A stretch of 64,000 nt of DNA, taken from Exiguobacterium acetylicum (GTDB taxonomy: Bacteria > Bacillota > Bacilli > Exiguobacteriales > Exiguobacteriaceae). Positions 51,635-60,919 of this stretch are shown here, one piece after another (the first letter of the stretch is position 1; each line of letters opens with the position of its first letter). A program made the translations under genes and the position numbers. The notes beneath the pieces are model-generated. The model had not been told where the DNA came from. It saw only the letters and a program-made list of their open reading frames with translations, and did no database searches. The DNA lies in assembly GCF_022170825.1 (NCBI RefSeq), contig NZ_CP081878.1, positions 2,072,001 to 2,136,000 on the forward strand, in the 5' to 3' direction.

Positions 51635-52989
51635 CATTTAAACCGAGCAATCGCACGCTTCCGTGCTTCATCGTGTGCAACAATCGGTTCTGGATACCCA
51701 TAATCCTTGCGCTGCTCAGCAGTCGGTTCATGAATGTACTGCTTTGATAAATCCTTGATTTCCGTGACGTACTTTCGAATGAACTCCCCGTCTTTATCGA
51801 ATTTCTTCGACTGTGTCGTTGGATTGAAGACGCGGAAGTACGGAACGGCATCCGTTCCGACTGATGCTGCCCATTGCCATCCTCCGATATTCGATGCTGC
51901 TTCATAATCGACGAGCTTCTGCTGGAAATACTGTTCACCCTTCTGCCAGTCAATCAACAAGTCCTTCGTCAGGAAAGAAGCAACGATCATCCGCAAACGA
52001 TTATGCATCCACCCGGTTTGATTCAATTGCCGCATCGCTGCATCAACGATCGGATAGCCAGTCTTGCCTTCACACCACGCTTTGAATCCCTCGTCATCTT
52101 TCTCCCATTCGATTTCCCGATATTGCGTATTGACGGCTTGTCGTTTCGATTCTGGGAAATGCATCAAAATCATATAGTAGAATTCTCTCCAAATCAGTTC
52201 GGTGATGAATGTTTGCTTTCCTTTTGATTCTTTTGCATCTTGAACAGCTGCATAGACGGTTCGAATGCCGATTTCTCCAGTTCGTAAATAACGAGAGAGT
52301 AAACTCGTGCCATCAACTGCCGGAAGATCACGATTCTCTTCATACGATTCAAGTGATTGTTCGACGAATTTCTTTAAGCGTTGTTTCGCTTGCTTCTCAC
52401 CAGGATGGAAAACTGCTTCCGATTGTGCTTTTTTGAAATAGGCTTCAATGAAACTATTGTCGTGCTGACGCTTTTGATAATGATCCCGCAGCGTTTGCCA
52501 TTTCACTTCATATGGTGTAGGAATATCTTTTTTCATGAATGCATTCTTATATGGCGTGAATACTTTATAGAACTTTCCATCCTGCTTTTTAATGTCATGC
52601 GGGTGAAGCAGATGACGATCTAGTAAACGTTCTGTCTGACGATCTCCTCGCTTCTTGATGATGCCTTCATCTCGAGTCTTGAACGGTTCGACATATTCAG
52701 CATTAAACAAGAGAATATCTGCGTCATCGGTCGCGTCTAAGAAAGTCTGCTCGTCACCCTCGATAAAGCGAATCGGCATTTCCTTTTCCCTACAAGCATC
52801 TGAAAACACTTCGAGCGCTTGAAAGAAATACTGTTGGCGTGCTTCATATTCCCCGATGTAATCTGGATTGAGCCAAAAGACGAATTCTACCGTCGCCTTC
52901 GGATTTTCTTCTAGTAATTCAATGGCACGTGCCAACATGTGGTTATCCTGAAATCGAAAATCACTTCGAACCCAACAAATAATGTTCAA
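51634..52989 (-). CDS. phrB: Deoxyribodipyrimidine photolyase
   Basis: It repairs UV-made pyrimidine dimers with blue light and FADH. The 451-residue protein has an N-terminal antenna domain (opening NIICWVRSDFRFQDN) and a C-terminal FAD domain with ELIWREFYYMIL, RMIVASFLTKDLLIDWQ and GGWQWAASVGTDAVPYFRVFNP. A TTG start with an AGAGG site 6 nt upstream is used. It is flanked by two strong terminators and so forms its own unit inserted between ctaA and pycA. Confidence 0.93.
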   Translation of the reverse strand: MNIICWVRSDFRFQDNHMLARAIELLEENPKATVEFVFWLNPDYIGEYEARQQYFFQALEVFSDACREKEMPIRFIEGDEQTFLDATDDADILLFNAEYVEPFKTRDEGIIKKRGDRQTERLLDRHLLHPHDIKKQDGKFYKVFTPYKNAFMKKDIPTPYEVKWQTLRDHYQKRQHDNSFIEAYFKKAQSEAVFHPGEKQAKQRLKKFVEQSLESYEENRDLPAVDGTSLLSRYLRTGEIGIRTVYAAVQDAKESKGKQTFITELIWREFYYMILMHFPESKRQAVNTQYREIEWEKDDEGFKAWCEGKTGYPIVDAAMRQLNQTGWMHNRLRMIVASFLTKDLLIDWQKGEQYFQQKLVDYEAASNIGGWQWAASVGTDAVPYFRVFNPTTQSKKFDKDGEFIRKYVTEIKDLSKQYIHEPTAEQRKDYGYPEPIVAHDEARKRAIARFK

Positions 52990-53014
52990 TCGTATCCTCT
53001 CCCACTACATATTG

Positions 53015-53058
53015 AATGAAAAACAGGCAGCCCGCCGAGCGTGCGCCTGTTTTTCATT
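53015..53058. terminator. Terminator between pycA and photolyase
   Basis: A 14-bp stem (53015-53028 with 53045-53058) with a GC-rich loop ends in T-runs in both directions, just after the pycA stop. Confidence 0.9.
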
Positions 53059-53064
53059 GTGACC

Positions 53065-56000
53065 TTATACGAATTCAATCAGTAAATCTTGGCTAGCAAT
53101 GGCTTCGCCTTCTTTGACGTGGACTGCTTTAATCTCACCGTCTTCTGGTGCTTGGATCGTCGTTTCCATCTTCATCGCTTCCGTAACGAGCAGTTGTTCT
53201 CCTTTACGGACACGTGTACCTGTCTCAACAAGTACTTTCAACACGCTACCCGGCATCGATGCACCGATTTGTTTTGCGTTGCTCCGGTCCGCTTTTGGAC
53301 GACTCGATGAACTTTCTTTGATGCTGATATCCTTCACTTCGACTTCACGCGGCACGCCGTTCATCTCGTAATAAATCGTCCGCATCCCGTGATCGTCTGG
53401 CTGACCAATCTGAATCAACTTGAGGTAGAGTGTCTTGCCTCGTTCGATTTCAACCTCGATCGTCTCACCTAGACGCATTCCATGGAAGAACGTATTCGTA
53501 TCAAGAACAGAGATGTCACCGTATCGTGCTACGTACGAACTGTAGTCCATGAAGACTTTTGGATAGAGCGCATACGCAAGTGCATCAAATTCTGTGACCG
53601 GTCGTTCAAGTTTTTCGAACAACTCATGTTTGATCGCATCAAAGTTGAGCGGTTCCATCATTTTACCAGGACGCTCCGTTAGTGGAGCAGCTCCTTTGAG
53701 AATTGCCCGTTGAACGTCTTGCGGGAAACCATCCGGTGGTGTTCCAAGTTCTCCTTTCATCAGTTCGACGACTGAATCTGGGAAATCAAGTCCGCCTGCT
53801 CGATGCAAGACATCTTCTTCCGTCAAATGATGTTGGACCATGAAGAGCGCCATATCTCCGACGACTTTCGATGATGGCGTAACTTTGACGATATCGCCAA
53901 ACAGCATGTTGACACGTGCATACATCTCCTTGACTTCAGACCAACGATCCGCAAGACCGACAGCTTTTGCTTGTTGCTGTAAGTTCGAGTATTGTCCACC
54001 TGGCATCTCGTGATCGTAGACCGTTGGATTCGGCGCAATCATATCGAGTTCGAATGCTTGGTAGAGATGACGTACATCTTGCCAATAATCCGAAACCTGT
54101 TCAAACTTTTGCGCTGAAACGAGCGGCTGACGTGGATGACCACTTAAGGCATGAATCAAGCTACCGCCCGCTGGTTGACTCGTCAGACCCGACATACTTG
54201 ATGCTGCAACGTCGACGACGTCAACACCGGCATCAATCGCACGCGCATACGTGTAGATTCCGTTTCCACTCGCATCATGTGTGTGAAGATGGATTGGTAA
54301 CGATACCGCATCTTTAAGTGCTGACACGAGCGCATAAGCCGCTTCCGGTTTCAGAAGACCTGCCATATCTTTGATGGCAATGATTTGGGCGCCACTTTCT
54401 TCGAGCTTTTTCGCCAAATTGACATAATACGGCAGATGATATTTCGGACGATTCGCATCGAACAGATCGCCTGTATAACAGACTGCCGCTTCCGCGATTT
54501 TACCTGTTGGCAAGACTGCATCGATTGCAAGTTGAATCGACTCCGGGTTGTTCAGACTATCGAAAATCCGGAAGACGTCGACTCCAGCTTGTGCTGCTTC
54601 CTTGACGAACGTATGGATGACGTTGTCCGGATAGTTCTTGTATCCAACAGCATTCGCACCACGAAGCAACATTTGAATCAAGACGTTCGGCATCTTTTCA
54701 CGCAATTTCATCAGGCGAACCCATGGATCTTCAGACAAGAATCGGTACGCGACATCAAACGTCGCACCACCCCAGGCTTCGACAGAGAACAATTCAGGTA
54801 GCAATTTCGCTTCTGCCTCTGCGATAGCGACGAGATCCTTCGTCCGCATTCGTGTGGCAAGTAACGATTGATGAGCATCACGGAATGTCGTATCCGTCAG
54901 CAGAACGTGTTCTTGTGCTGTCAACCATTTCGCGACGGCTTCCGGACCTTCCGCATCAAGGATCGCTTTTGCTCCTGGTGTATAATCCGCCGGAAGCACT
55001 TTCGGAATCCGGACATCGCGTGCAAGCGGCTTGTCCAATTTTCCGATTCCCGGGAATCCATTGACGGAAACCTCTCCGATGTATGTCAAGAGCTTCGTTC
55101 CTCGGTCTTGACGTTTCGGGAAGATGAATAACTCTTGTGTATCATCGATGAACGATGTGTTGTAATCACCGCTGACGAACGCATGGTGCTTCAAAACGTT
55201 ACTTAGGAACGGAATGTTCGTCTTGATACCACGGATCCGGAATTCACTTAGGTTTCGACGCATCTTCGCGACGGCTTGGTCGTAAGTCAAACCATGCGTC
55301 GAGATTTTAACGAGCAATGAATCATAATATGGCGAAATCTCTGCTCCGACGTAGGCATTCCCACCATCGAGACGTACTCCAAAACCACCTGGTGAACGGT
55401 AGGCTTTAATCTTCCCAGTATCCGGTAAGAAGCCATTTTCAGGATCTTCCGATGTAATACGACTCTGAATCGCAAAACCAAGCATCTTAATATCTTCTTG
55501 TTGCGGAATACCAACGAGGTCGCTATGTAACGATTCACCTTCAGCGACACGAATTTGCGTCTGAACGATATCGACGCCTGTAATCATTTCTGTAATCGTG
55601 TGTTCGACCTGAACACGTGGGTTTACTTCGATGAAATAGAACGATTCATCTTGCGTGACGAGAAATTCGACCGTTCCTGCATTTTCGTATCCGACATGTT
55701 TCATCAACGTGACCGCTGCGTCACAAATCTTTTGTCGACCTTCGTCTGAAAGCGTCACACATGGTGCCACTTCGACGACTTTTTGGTGACGACGTTGCAC
55801 GGAACAATCCCGTTCGAACAAGTGAATGATGTTTCCGTGTGCATCTCCAATGATTTGGACTTCAATATGTTTTGGACGTTCAATCAATTTTTCAACGTAA
55901 ATCTCATCCGAACCGAATGCCTTCAGGGCTTCTGATTTCGCGCGTTCGATCATATCTGGAAGCTCTTCTTCTGTCCGAACGACACGCATACCACGTCCAC

Positions 56001-56499
56001 CGCCACCAAGCGATGCTTTGACCATTAGCGGATAGCCTGCTTGTTCTGCAAACGCATATGCTTCGTCAATCGACGAGATTGGACCATCCGTTCCCGGAAT
56101 GACAGGAAGACCTGCTTCAATCGCTGTTGTCCGAGCGCGTACTTTATCCCCGAATTTGTAAAGATGTTCTTCTTGCGGTCCGATGAAGATGATGCCTTCT
56201 TCGCGACAACGTTTTGCCAGCTCAATGTTCTCAGAGAGGAATCCATAACCAGGATGGATTGCATCACATTCGGCTTTTTTCGCTGTTGCGATGATATCTT
56301 CAATATCGAGATAGGCTTCGATCGGTTTTTTTCCTTCTCCGATTCGGTACGCTTCATCAGCTTTATAGCGATGAAGAGAACCCATGTCCTCTCGCGAATA
56401 AATGGCAACGGTACGAATACCGAGTTCTGTCGCTGCACGGAAAACGCGAATCGCGATTTCCCCACGGTTTGCTACGAGAATCTTCTGGATTTTAGTCAA
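53065..56499 (-). CDS. pycA: Pyruvate carboxylase
   Basis: It carboxylates pyruvate to oxaloacetate to refill the citric acid cycle. The 1144-residue protein has a biotin carboxylase domain (about 1-460, with GGGGRGMRVV), a carboxyltransferase TIM barrel (about 530-800) and a C-terminal biotin carrier with Lys1110 in EAMKMET. A TTG start with AGGGGGAG 6 nt upstream is used; it overlaps the ftsW stop by 8 nt, so the two genes are coupled. Confidence 0.97.
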   Translation of the reverse strand: MTKIQKILVANRGEIAIRVFRAATELGIRTVAIYSREDMGSLHRYKADEAYRIGEGKKPIEAYLDIEDIIATAKKAECDAIHPGYGFLSENIELAKRCREEGIIFIGPQEEHLYKFGDKVRARTTAIEAGLPVIPGTDGPISSIDEAYAFAEQAGYPLMVKASLGGGGRGMRVVRTEEELPDMIERAKSEALKAFGSDEIYVEKLIERPKHIEVQIIGDAHGNIIHLFERDCSVQRRHQKVVEVAPCVTLSDEGRQKICDAAVTLMKHVGYENAGTVEFLVTQDESFYFIEVNPRVQVEHTITEMITGVDIVQTQIRVAEGESLHSDLVGIPQQEDIKMLGFAIQSRITSEDPENGFLPDTGKIKAYRSPGGFGVRLDGGNAYVGAEISPYYDSLLVKISTHGLTYDQAVAKMRRNLSEFRIRGIKTNIPFLSNVLKHHAFVSGDYNTSFIDDTQELFIFPKRQDRGTKLLTYIGEVSVNGFPGIGKLDKPLARDVRIPKVLPADYTPGAKAILDAEGPEAVAKWLTAQEHVLLTDTTFRDAHQSLLATRMRTKDLVAIAEAEAKLLPELFSVEAWGGATFDVAYRFLSEDPWVRLMKLREKMPNVLIQMLLRGANAVGYKNYPDNVIHTFVKEAAQAGVDVFRIFDSLNNPESIQLAIDAVLPTGKIAEAAVCYTGDLFDANRPKYHLPYYVNLAKKLEESGAQIIAIKDMAGLLKPEAAYALVSALKDAVSLPIHLHTHDASGNGIYTYARAIDAGVDVVDVAASSMSGLTSQPAGGSLIHALSGHPRQPLVSAQKFEQVSDYWQDVRHLYQAFELDMIAPNPTVYDHEMPGGQYSNLQQQAKAVGLADRWSEVKEMYARVNMLFGDIVKVTPSSKVVGDMALFMVQHHLTEEDVLHRAGGLDFPDSVVELMKGELGTPPDGFPQDVQRAILKGAAPLTERPGKMMEPLNFDAIKHELFEKLERPVTEFDALAYALYPKVFMDYSSYVARYGDISVLDTNTFFHGMRLGETIEVEIERGKTLYLKLIQIGQPDDHGMRTIYYEMNGVPREVEVKDISIKESSSSRPKADRSNAKQIGASMPGSVLKVLVETGTRVRKGEQLLVTEAMKMETTIQAPEDGEIKAVHVKEGEAIASQDLLIEFV

Positions 56500-57763
56500 C
56501 TGATGCTCCCCCTTTAGTTAATGAGCTTGTGGCACTCATCGAACGTGCAGTCTGCACTTCTTTATGATACGCCAAGCGATATTTATTTTGCATGGAAATG
56601 TTTGCCATTACACCAAGCATCGTACTCATGACGAGTAGCGATGATCCACCGTAACTGATGAATGGCAAGGTAACGCCTGTACCTGGAAACAGACCAGACA
56701 TCGCCGCGATGTTGATACATGTCTGGATAAAGATGATACCTGAAATACCGAGCGCGAGCATACTCGAGTAAAGTGAGACACACCGATTAGCGATGATTGC
56801 CCCTTGAATCATCAAGTAGAACAATAGACCGAGTACGACGAGGACACCGACGAATCCAAGCTCCTCTGAGATGATCGACATGATATAGTCGGTTTCAGGT
56901 TCCGGCAAATAGCCATACTTCTGAAAACTATTCCCGAGACCGACCCCGAATACCCCCCCATGGGCAATCGATATGACGGAATTGATCAGCTGATATCCCT
57001 TTCCTTCTGCATCAAGAAATGGGTTTAAACTTGCTTGAATCCGTTGCATCTGATTATCGGAAAAATTATTCCAAGCATACATGAAAATGAGTGGAACACT
57101 AATGGCACAAAGCGCGATGTATCCACTAGGTAATCCGACAGCGAATAAGATCATGGCGGTGACGAGTAAAAGAATGAATAGACCACCGTCGTCCGGCTGC
57201 ATACGAATGATGATCGCATATGGTGCCAGTAACACGACCATTGGAATCAAAATCCAGTCCGAGAAACTAAGTAAAATGCGTCGTCCTGAAGTCGTCCCTT
57301 TAATTTGACGATGAATGAAATGATGTACGATTCCAATCACCCCGTCCATTTTTCCTTTATGTTTTTGATCAAAATAACTGGCGAGTCCTACGACGAGGAC
57401 GAATTTACAGAGTTCGATCGGTTGAATCAAGAAAATACCGAAGTTCAACCATGCGCGGGCACCGTTTAGTGGAGCAGAGAACAACGTTGCCATCAACATC
57501 AACCATGTAATCAAATAAAGGAGTAAACGAATGACCGGTCCACGGAACACCTCATGGTTAATTTGCGAAACGAAAAGGAACAGCGCGATAGCCATCGCAT
57601 CAAACATCAACTGCTTCTCAAAGAAGGACGTATTCGCATAATCTCCACCGTTCCACACGCTCGCACTATAGACCATGACCGTACTGATCGCCATGAGGAT
57701 GAGCATCGTAAAGAATAGACCATAGTCAAAAAATGCTCGTTTTTCTTTAAACTTCGCTAACAT
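56492..57763 (-). CDS. ftsW: Peptidoglycan polymerase FtsW (SEDS family)
   Basis: FtsW polymerises lipid II at the septum with PBP2B. The 423-residue protein has about ten helices and the SEDS segments QPIELCKF, PEPETDYIMSIISEELGF and TLPFISYGGSSLL. AGGA lies 9 nt before the ATG at 57763. It is coupled to pycA as in B. subtilis and stands far from the dcw cluster. Confidence 0.95.
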   Translation of the reverse strand: MLAKFKEKRAFFDYGLFFTMLILMAISTVMVYSASVWNGGDYANTSFFEKQLMFDAMAIALFLFVSQINHEVFRGPVIRLLLYLITWLMLMATLFSAPLNGARAWLNFGIFLIQPIELCKFVLVVGLASYFDQKHKGKMDGVIGIVHHFIHRQIKGTTSGRRILLSFSDWILIPMVVLLAPYAIIIRMQPDDGGLFILLLVTAMILFAVGLPSGYIALCAISVPLIFMYAWNNFSDNQMQRIQASLNPFLDAEGKGYQLINSVISIAHGGVFGVGLGNSFQKYGYLPEPETDYIMSIISEELGFVGVLVVLGLLFYLMIQGAIIANRCVSLYSSMLALGISGIIFIQTCINIAAMSGLFPGTGVTLPFISYGGSSLLVMSTMLGVMANISMQNKYRLAYHKEVQTARSMSATSSLTKGGASVD

Positions 57764-57789
57764 ATGTACACGTCCTTTTTTCATTTTCT

Positions 57790-57828
57790 AAAAAAAAATA
57801 CCCAAACGCCGCATTTCACGTTTGAGTA
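57790..57828 (-). terminator. Terminator between ylaN and ftsW
   Basis: A 10-bp stem (57799-57808 with 57819-57828, one G-U) is followed by nine Ts on the minus strand. It separates ylaN from ftsW. Confidence 0.92.
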
Positions 57829-57833
57829 GAAAA

Positions 57834-58112
57834 TCAGCACGTCTCCGCATCATGTAAATCAGATAATTGCTGTTCAAGTGATTCGAGCAATTGTTTCCCT
57901 TCACCCGCATCAATCAGTTCAAGACGCACCGCAAAATCAATCTGACGGGACAATCCGAACATTTGTGTATCCAATACTTCCTCGTAAAGAGGACATTGTG
58001 GCATCGTTAAATTCGCAAGCTGGACCTCGATCAACCGGCGGATTTTTTGTGCATCCGCTTCTAGTAGCTCAAGAGCGCGCTGGCGATGAACTGTCTCGAT
58101 TTCAGTTGACAA
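57834..58112 (-). CDS. ylaN: YlaN-family protein
   Basis: This 92-residue helical protein matches YlaN of Bacillales (with [18 protein letters not shown] at about residues 41-58). YlaN is reported to bind Fe(II) and to relieve Fur repression in Staphylococcus, and it is essential in B. subtilis under some iron conditions. A TTG start with GGAGG 7 nt upstream is used. Gene order ylaN-ftsW-pycA is conserved. Confidence 0.9.
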   Translation of the reverse strand: MSTEIETVHRQRALELLEADAQKIRRLIEVQLANLTMPQCPLYEEVLDTQMFGLSRQIDFAVRLELIDAGEGKQLLESLEQQLSDLHDAETC

Positions 58113-58192
58113 TCCAATCCCTCCTCATCAAATGACGCGTTCCTGTTATAGCTAAACTTTACCTTACTTTCGCCAACAATTCAACGTTTCGG

Positions 58193-58198
58193 TATAAT
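58193..58198 (+). promoter_or_regulatory. -10 element before the unknown gene at 58236
   Basis: A perfect TATAAT lies 37 nt before the start codon. The -35 region (TTCGCC at 18 bp) is weak. Confidence 0.4.
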
Positions 58199-58235
58199 GG
58201 ATTTGTTGGACTTACACATTTAGGGGGTATAACAA

Positions 58236-58697
58236 ATGATTTTTCCGATTAACGGTAAAGTACGGCATCAGTTGACGATTGATCCGACAGTCTGGATCTT
58301 TGATGAACGAAAGGTGGCAATCGAGAAAATCGGGCAACCAGCCGACACAAGTGAACAAGAAGCGTACTACGCAAAAATGGGGGCTGCGTGGGATAAAGGC
58401 ATCATGGAAGGGAGTCGAACAGATCATAATCGTCCGATGACACGTGCTGAAAAAGAAGCTGCTCTTCAAGGTTCATTTGCGATGGCACTTGCACCATTCA
58501 TCCGGAATGCTGAGCTCTTACCGGATGCAACTGCTATTCGGTTTGAAGGCGAAGAGACAGTCGAGTTACCACTTGAACAACTCGATGAAGTGTATCTTCA
58601 ATTTTCGCAAGATGGCAAAGTGTTAGCAGATGGACCAGTTCATCTATTACTCGGGCAACGGATCGTTAAATCCGTTCATACCGTCACCGTCTTATAA
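58236..58697 (+). CDS. Uncharacterised soluble protein
   Basis: I do not recognise this 153-residue protein. It has no signal peptide or membrane segment. The N-terminal half opens MIFPINGKVRHQLTIDPTVW and includes IFDERKVAI; the middle has a basic NRPMTRAEKEAAL helix; the C-terminal half is strand-rich. GGGGG lies 8 nt before the ATG, and it has its own promoter and terminator. Its position, opposite ylaN and phoH, corresponds to the region that holds ylaM in B. subtilis, but it is not a glutaminase. Confidence 0.7.
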   Translation: MIFPINGKVRHQLTIDPTVWIFDERKVAIEKIGQPADTSEQEAYYAKMGAAWDKGIMEGSRTDHNRPMTRAEKEAALQGSFAMALAPFIRNAELLPDATAIRFEGEETVELPLEQLDEVYLQFSQDGKVLADGPVHLLLGQRIVKSVHTVTVL

Positions 58698-58710
58698 CGA
58701 AATCTAATAA

Positions 58711-58744
58711 AAATGTGGTGCGCCTGAATAGACGCACCACATTT
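58711..58744. terminator. Bidirectional terminator between 58236 gene and phoH
   Basis: A 12-bp perfect stem (58711-58722 with 58733-58744) with a 10-nt loop is flanked by A and T runs, serving both convergent genes. Confidence 0.93.
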
Positions 58745-58745
58745 T

Positions 58746-60062
58746 TTATAATAGATCGGCTGCGAGACGCGCTAAGTTCGAACGCTCTCCTTTGACGAGT
58801 TTGACATGTCCTGTCATCTTCTCATTTTTGAGTCGTTCTACCGCGTAAGATAAACCATTCGAATACTCATCTAAATACGGATGGTCGATTTGTTGCGGAT
58901 CCCCGACTAATACGATCTTCGAATTTTCTCCGACTCGTGTCAGAATCGTCTTCACTTCGTGTTTCGTTAGATTCTGTGCCTCATCGATGATGATGAATTG
59001 TCCCGGCATGCTTCGCCCTCGAATATACGTCAACGCTTCGAGTTGAATCGTCTTCATCCCAGCGAGAATGTTACCAAGTTCGTCTCCCGATCCCGTATTG
59101 AAGAGATGCTCAAGGTTATCATAGATCGGTTGCATCCACGGACGAAGTTTTTCTTCCATTTCGCCTGGCAAGTAGCCGATATCATTTCCCATCGGCACGA
59201 CAGGACGCGCGACGACCAGTTTTTTATATTTGTGTTCATCTTCTACTTGCAGTAGACCTGCTGCAAGCGCGAGTAACGTTTTCCCTGTACCTGCCTTACC
59301 AACAAGTGTGACAAGTGGTACATCGTCACGTAGTAATAGTTCAAATGCCATCCGTTGTTGAACATTTCGTGGTACGACACCCCAAACTTGATCAACATCG
59401 ATCGAAAGTGCCCGGATGATCGGCAAGTTCTGATCGACGACAGCAATAGCAGAGGCTTTTGACATATTACTTTTTAAAATGACGAATTCATTTGGCTGTA
59501 CTTTTTCTGGCAAGACATCTACCGAAAGTCGCTTGTCTTGATAAAAGGCATCGATATATTCCTGATCGACGGTCACTTCAATGAATCCTGTATAAAGACC
59601 GGTCAGATCAGCGATATGGTCCGTCATATAATCTTCAGCGACTAATCCATACGCATCTGCTTTAACACGAACTAAGATATCTTTTGAAACGAGAATGACA
59701 TCTCGTGGTGTCGCCTCCGCTTGTTGTTCACGATGAATCGACCATGCGAGCTCGATGATCTTGTTATCGTTTGATTCATGCGTAAATGGTGAACCCTCGT
59801 GAATGGAGTCACCAATATCGACTCGAAGAATGCCTCCGTTTCCAAGCGGTACTCCCGCATGAAGCTGACCCGTTTCCCGCAATTGGTCTAAAATCCGCGC
59901 TGTTTCTCGCGCGTTGCGTCCAACCTCATCCATGTTGCGTTTTTTTCCATCCAGTTCTTCTAGTACGATCGCTGGTATGACGACATCATGCTCCTGGAAT
60001 TGAAAAAGAGAGAGCGGATCGTGAAGCATGACATTAGTATCAAGTACGTATATTTTTTTCAT
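58746..60062 (-). CDS. ylaK: PIN-domain PhoH-family ATPase (YlaK)
   Basis: This 438-residue protein joins an N-terminal PIN ribonuclease domain (acidic residues in VLDTNVMLHD and later, about 1-150) to a C-terminal PhoH/NrdR-like helicase domain with Walker A GKAGTGKT at 255-262 and Walker B FIIIDEAQN. Such PIN-PhoH (PhoH2-like) proteins are RNA helicase-nucleases. The order ylaL-ylaK is conserved in Bacillus. Confidence 0.9.
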   Translation of the reverse strand: MKKIYVLDTNVMLHDPLSLFQFQEHDVVIPAIVLEELDGKKRNMDEVGRNARETARILDQLRETGQLHAGVPLGNGGILRVDIGDSIHEGSPFTHESNDNKIIELAWSIHREQQAEATPRDVILVSKDILVRVKADAYGLVAEDYMTDHIADLTGLYTGFIEVTVDQEYIDAFYQDKRLSVDVLPEKVQPNEFVILKSNMSKASAIAVVDQNLPIIRALSIDVDQVWGVVPRNVQQRMAFELLLRDDVPLVTLVGKAGTGKTLLALAAGLLQVEDEHKYKKLVVARPVVPMGNDIGYLPGEMEEKLRPWMQPIYDNLEHLFNTGSGDELGNILAGMKTIQLEALTYIRGRSMPGQFIIIDEAQNLTKHEVKTILTRVGENSKIVLVGDPQQIDHPYLDEYSNGLSYAVERLKNEKMTGHVKLVKGERSNLARLAADLL

Positions 60063-60102
60063 TCCATCGTTCGCCCCTTCAGAGTCGAGTTTGTGATGAA
60101 TG

Positions 60103-60555
60103 TTACGCTTTTAGGATGCGATGAACGAGTTGATCCAACCGTTCGGCTGCCTGTTCATCGTATGTTTTTTCAATAGTCGGTCGTTGTGTGACAGCTGCTC
60201 CGTAAAACAAGATATCACGTACCTCCTCGACACGTCCTTCATAAAAGGAGAGTGGCAACGGAAGGTCTTCTTGCGGCGTAAACGCCTCGACGTCTGTACA
60301 AGTCAAGCTGTACGCAGACTGTTCAGCAAAAAAGATTAAGGTGAAGACCGGATGTTCACGTAACGTTTTGACGAGATGAGAGTCTGTTTCGATTGCAAAA
60401 CGAACCGTTTGCGAATCCGTCGCATATACCCAGCTGATTGCATGTGTAATCGGCCAATGTTTAGATTGATCATGTGTAATTAGAAAAACGAGTGGTAATT
60501 GTGATAAAGCATCCAGTTGATTTGAACTAAGTTGTTGCTCTACTTTATTTGCCAT
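60103..60555 (-). CDS. ylaL: YlaL-like protein (FMN-binding split-barrel related)
   Basis: This 150-residue protein sits in the ylaL position upstream of ylaK. Its strands (PLVFLITHD, HAISWVYA, VRFAIETDSHLVKTL, VFTLIFFA) resemble the pyridoxamine-5'-phosphate-oxidase-like split barrel, which may bind FMN, but no catalytic motif can be assigned. GGGGGTG lies before the ATG. The function is unknown. Confidence 0.75.
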   Translation of the reverse strand: MANKVEQQLSSNQLDALSQLPLVFLITHDQSKHWPITHAISWVYATDSQTVRFAIETDSHLVKTLREHPVFTLIFFAEQSAYSLTCTDVEAFTPQEDLPLPLSFYEGRVEEVRDILFYGAAVTQRPTIEKTYDEQAAERLDQLVHRILKA

Positions 60556-60615
60556 GACATCACCCCCTCTATGACTTAGTGATGATATTTCGAGATATAC
60601 TTCTCGATTCCCTTT

Positions 60616-60644
60616 TTTACATCTGAATAATCTTCTAATATGAT
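60616..60644 (+). promoter_or_regulatory. Promoter of ylaI
   Basis: TTTACA (60616-60621) and TATGAT (60639-60644) are separated by exactly 17 bp, 28 nt before the ylaI start. Confidence 0.7.
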
Positions 60645-60672
60645 ATACTAAGAAAAAAAGGGAGGACCTGAC

Positions 60673-60876
60673 ATGCGAGTGAAATGTACGATTTGCGATA
60701 AGCGTGAAACGATTGATGATTGGTCCTTCACAGCGAAGCGATTACGCAACAAACCAGTCCGTGTCCACCTCTGTGACGAGTGCCGATCGCGCATAGAGGA
60801 ACGAACACTTGAACGCCATGCTTCTGGACAATTTCATCTATACCCAACTTGGGAAACGAAACGAAAACACTGGTAA
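60673..60876 (+). CDS. ylaI: YlaI-family zinc-finger protein
   Basis: This 67-residue basic protein has two CxxC pairs (Cys5/Cys8 and Cys34/Cys37), expected to bind zinc, and matches the DUF2197/YlaI family. GGGAGG precedes the ATG. It has its own promoter and terminator. The function is unknown; nucleic-acid binding is only a guess from the fold. Confidence 0.85.
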   Translation: MRVKCTICDKRETIDDWSFTAKRLRNKPVRVHLCDECRSRIEERTLERHASGQFHLYPTWETKRKHW

Positions 60877-60878
60877 CT

Positions 60879-60914
60879 AAAAGGTCTGCGGGAGACTTCC
60901 CTGGCAGACCTTTT
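60879..60914. terminator. Bidirectional terminator after ylaI
   Basis: An 11-bp stem (60879-60889 with 60904-60914) with a partly paired loop is flanked by A and T runs, serving ylaI and the lipoprotein gene. Confidence 0.9.
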
Positions 60915-60919
60915 TTCGT

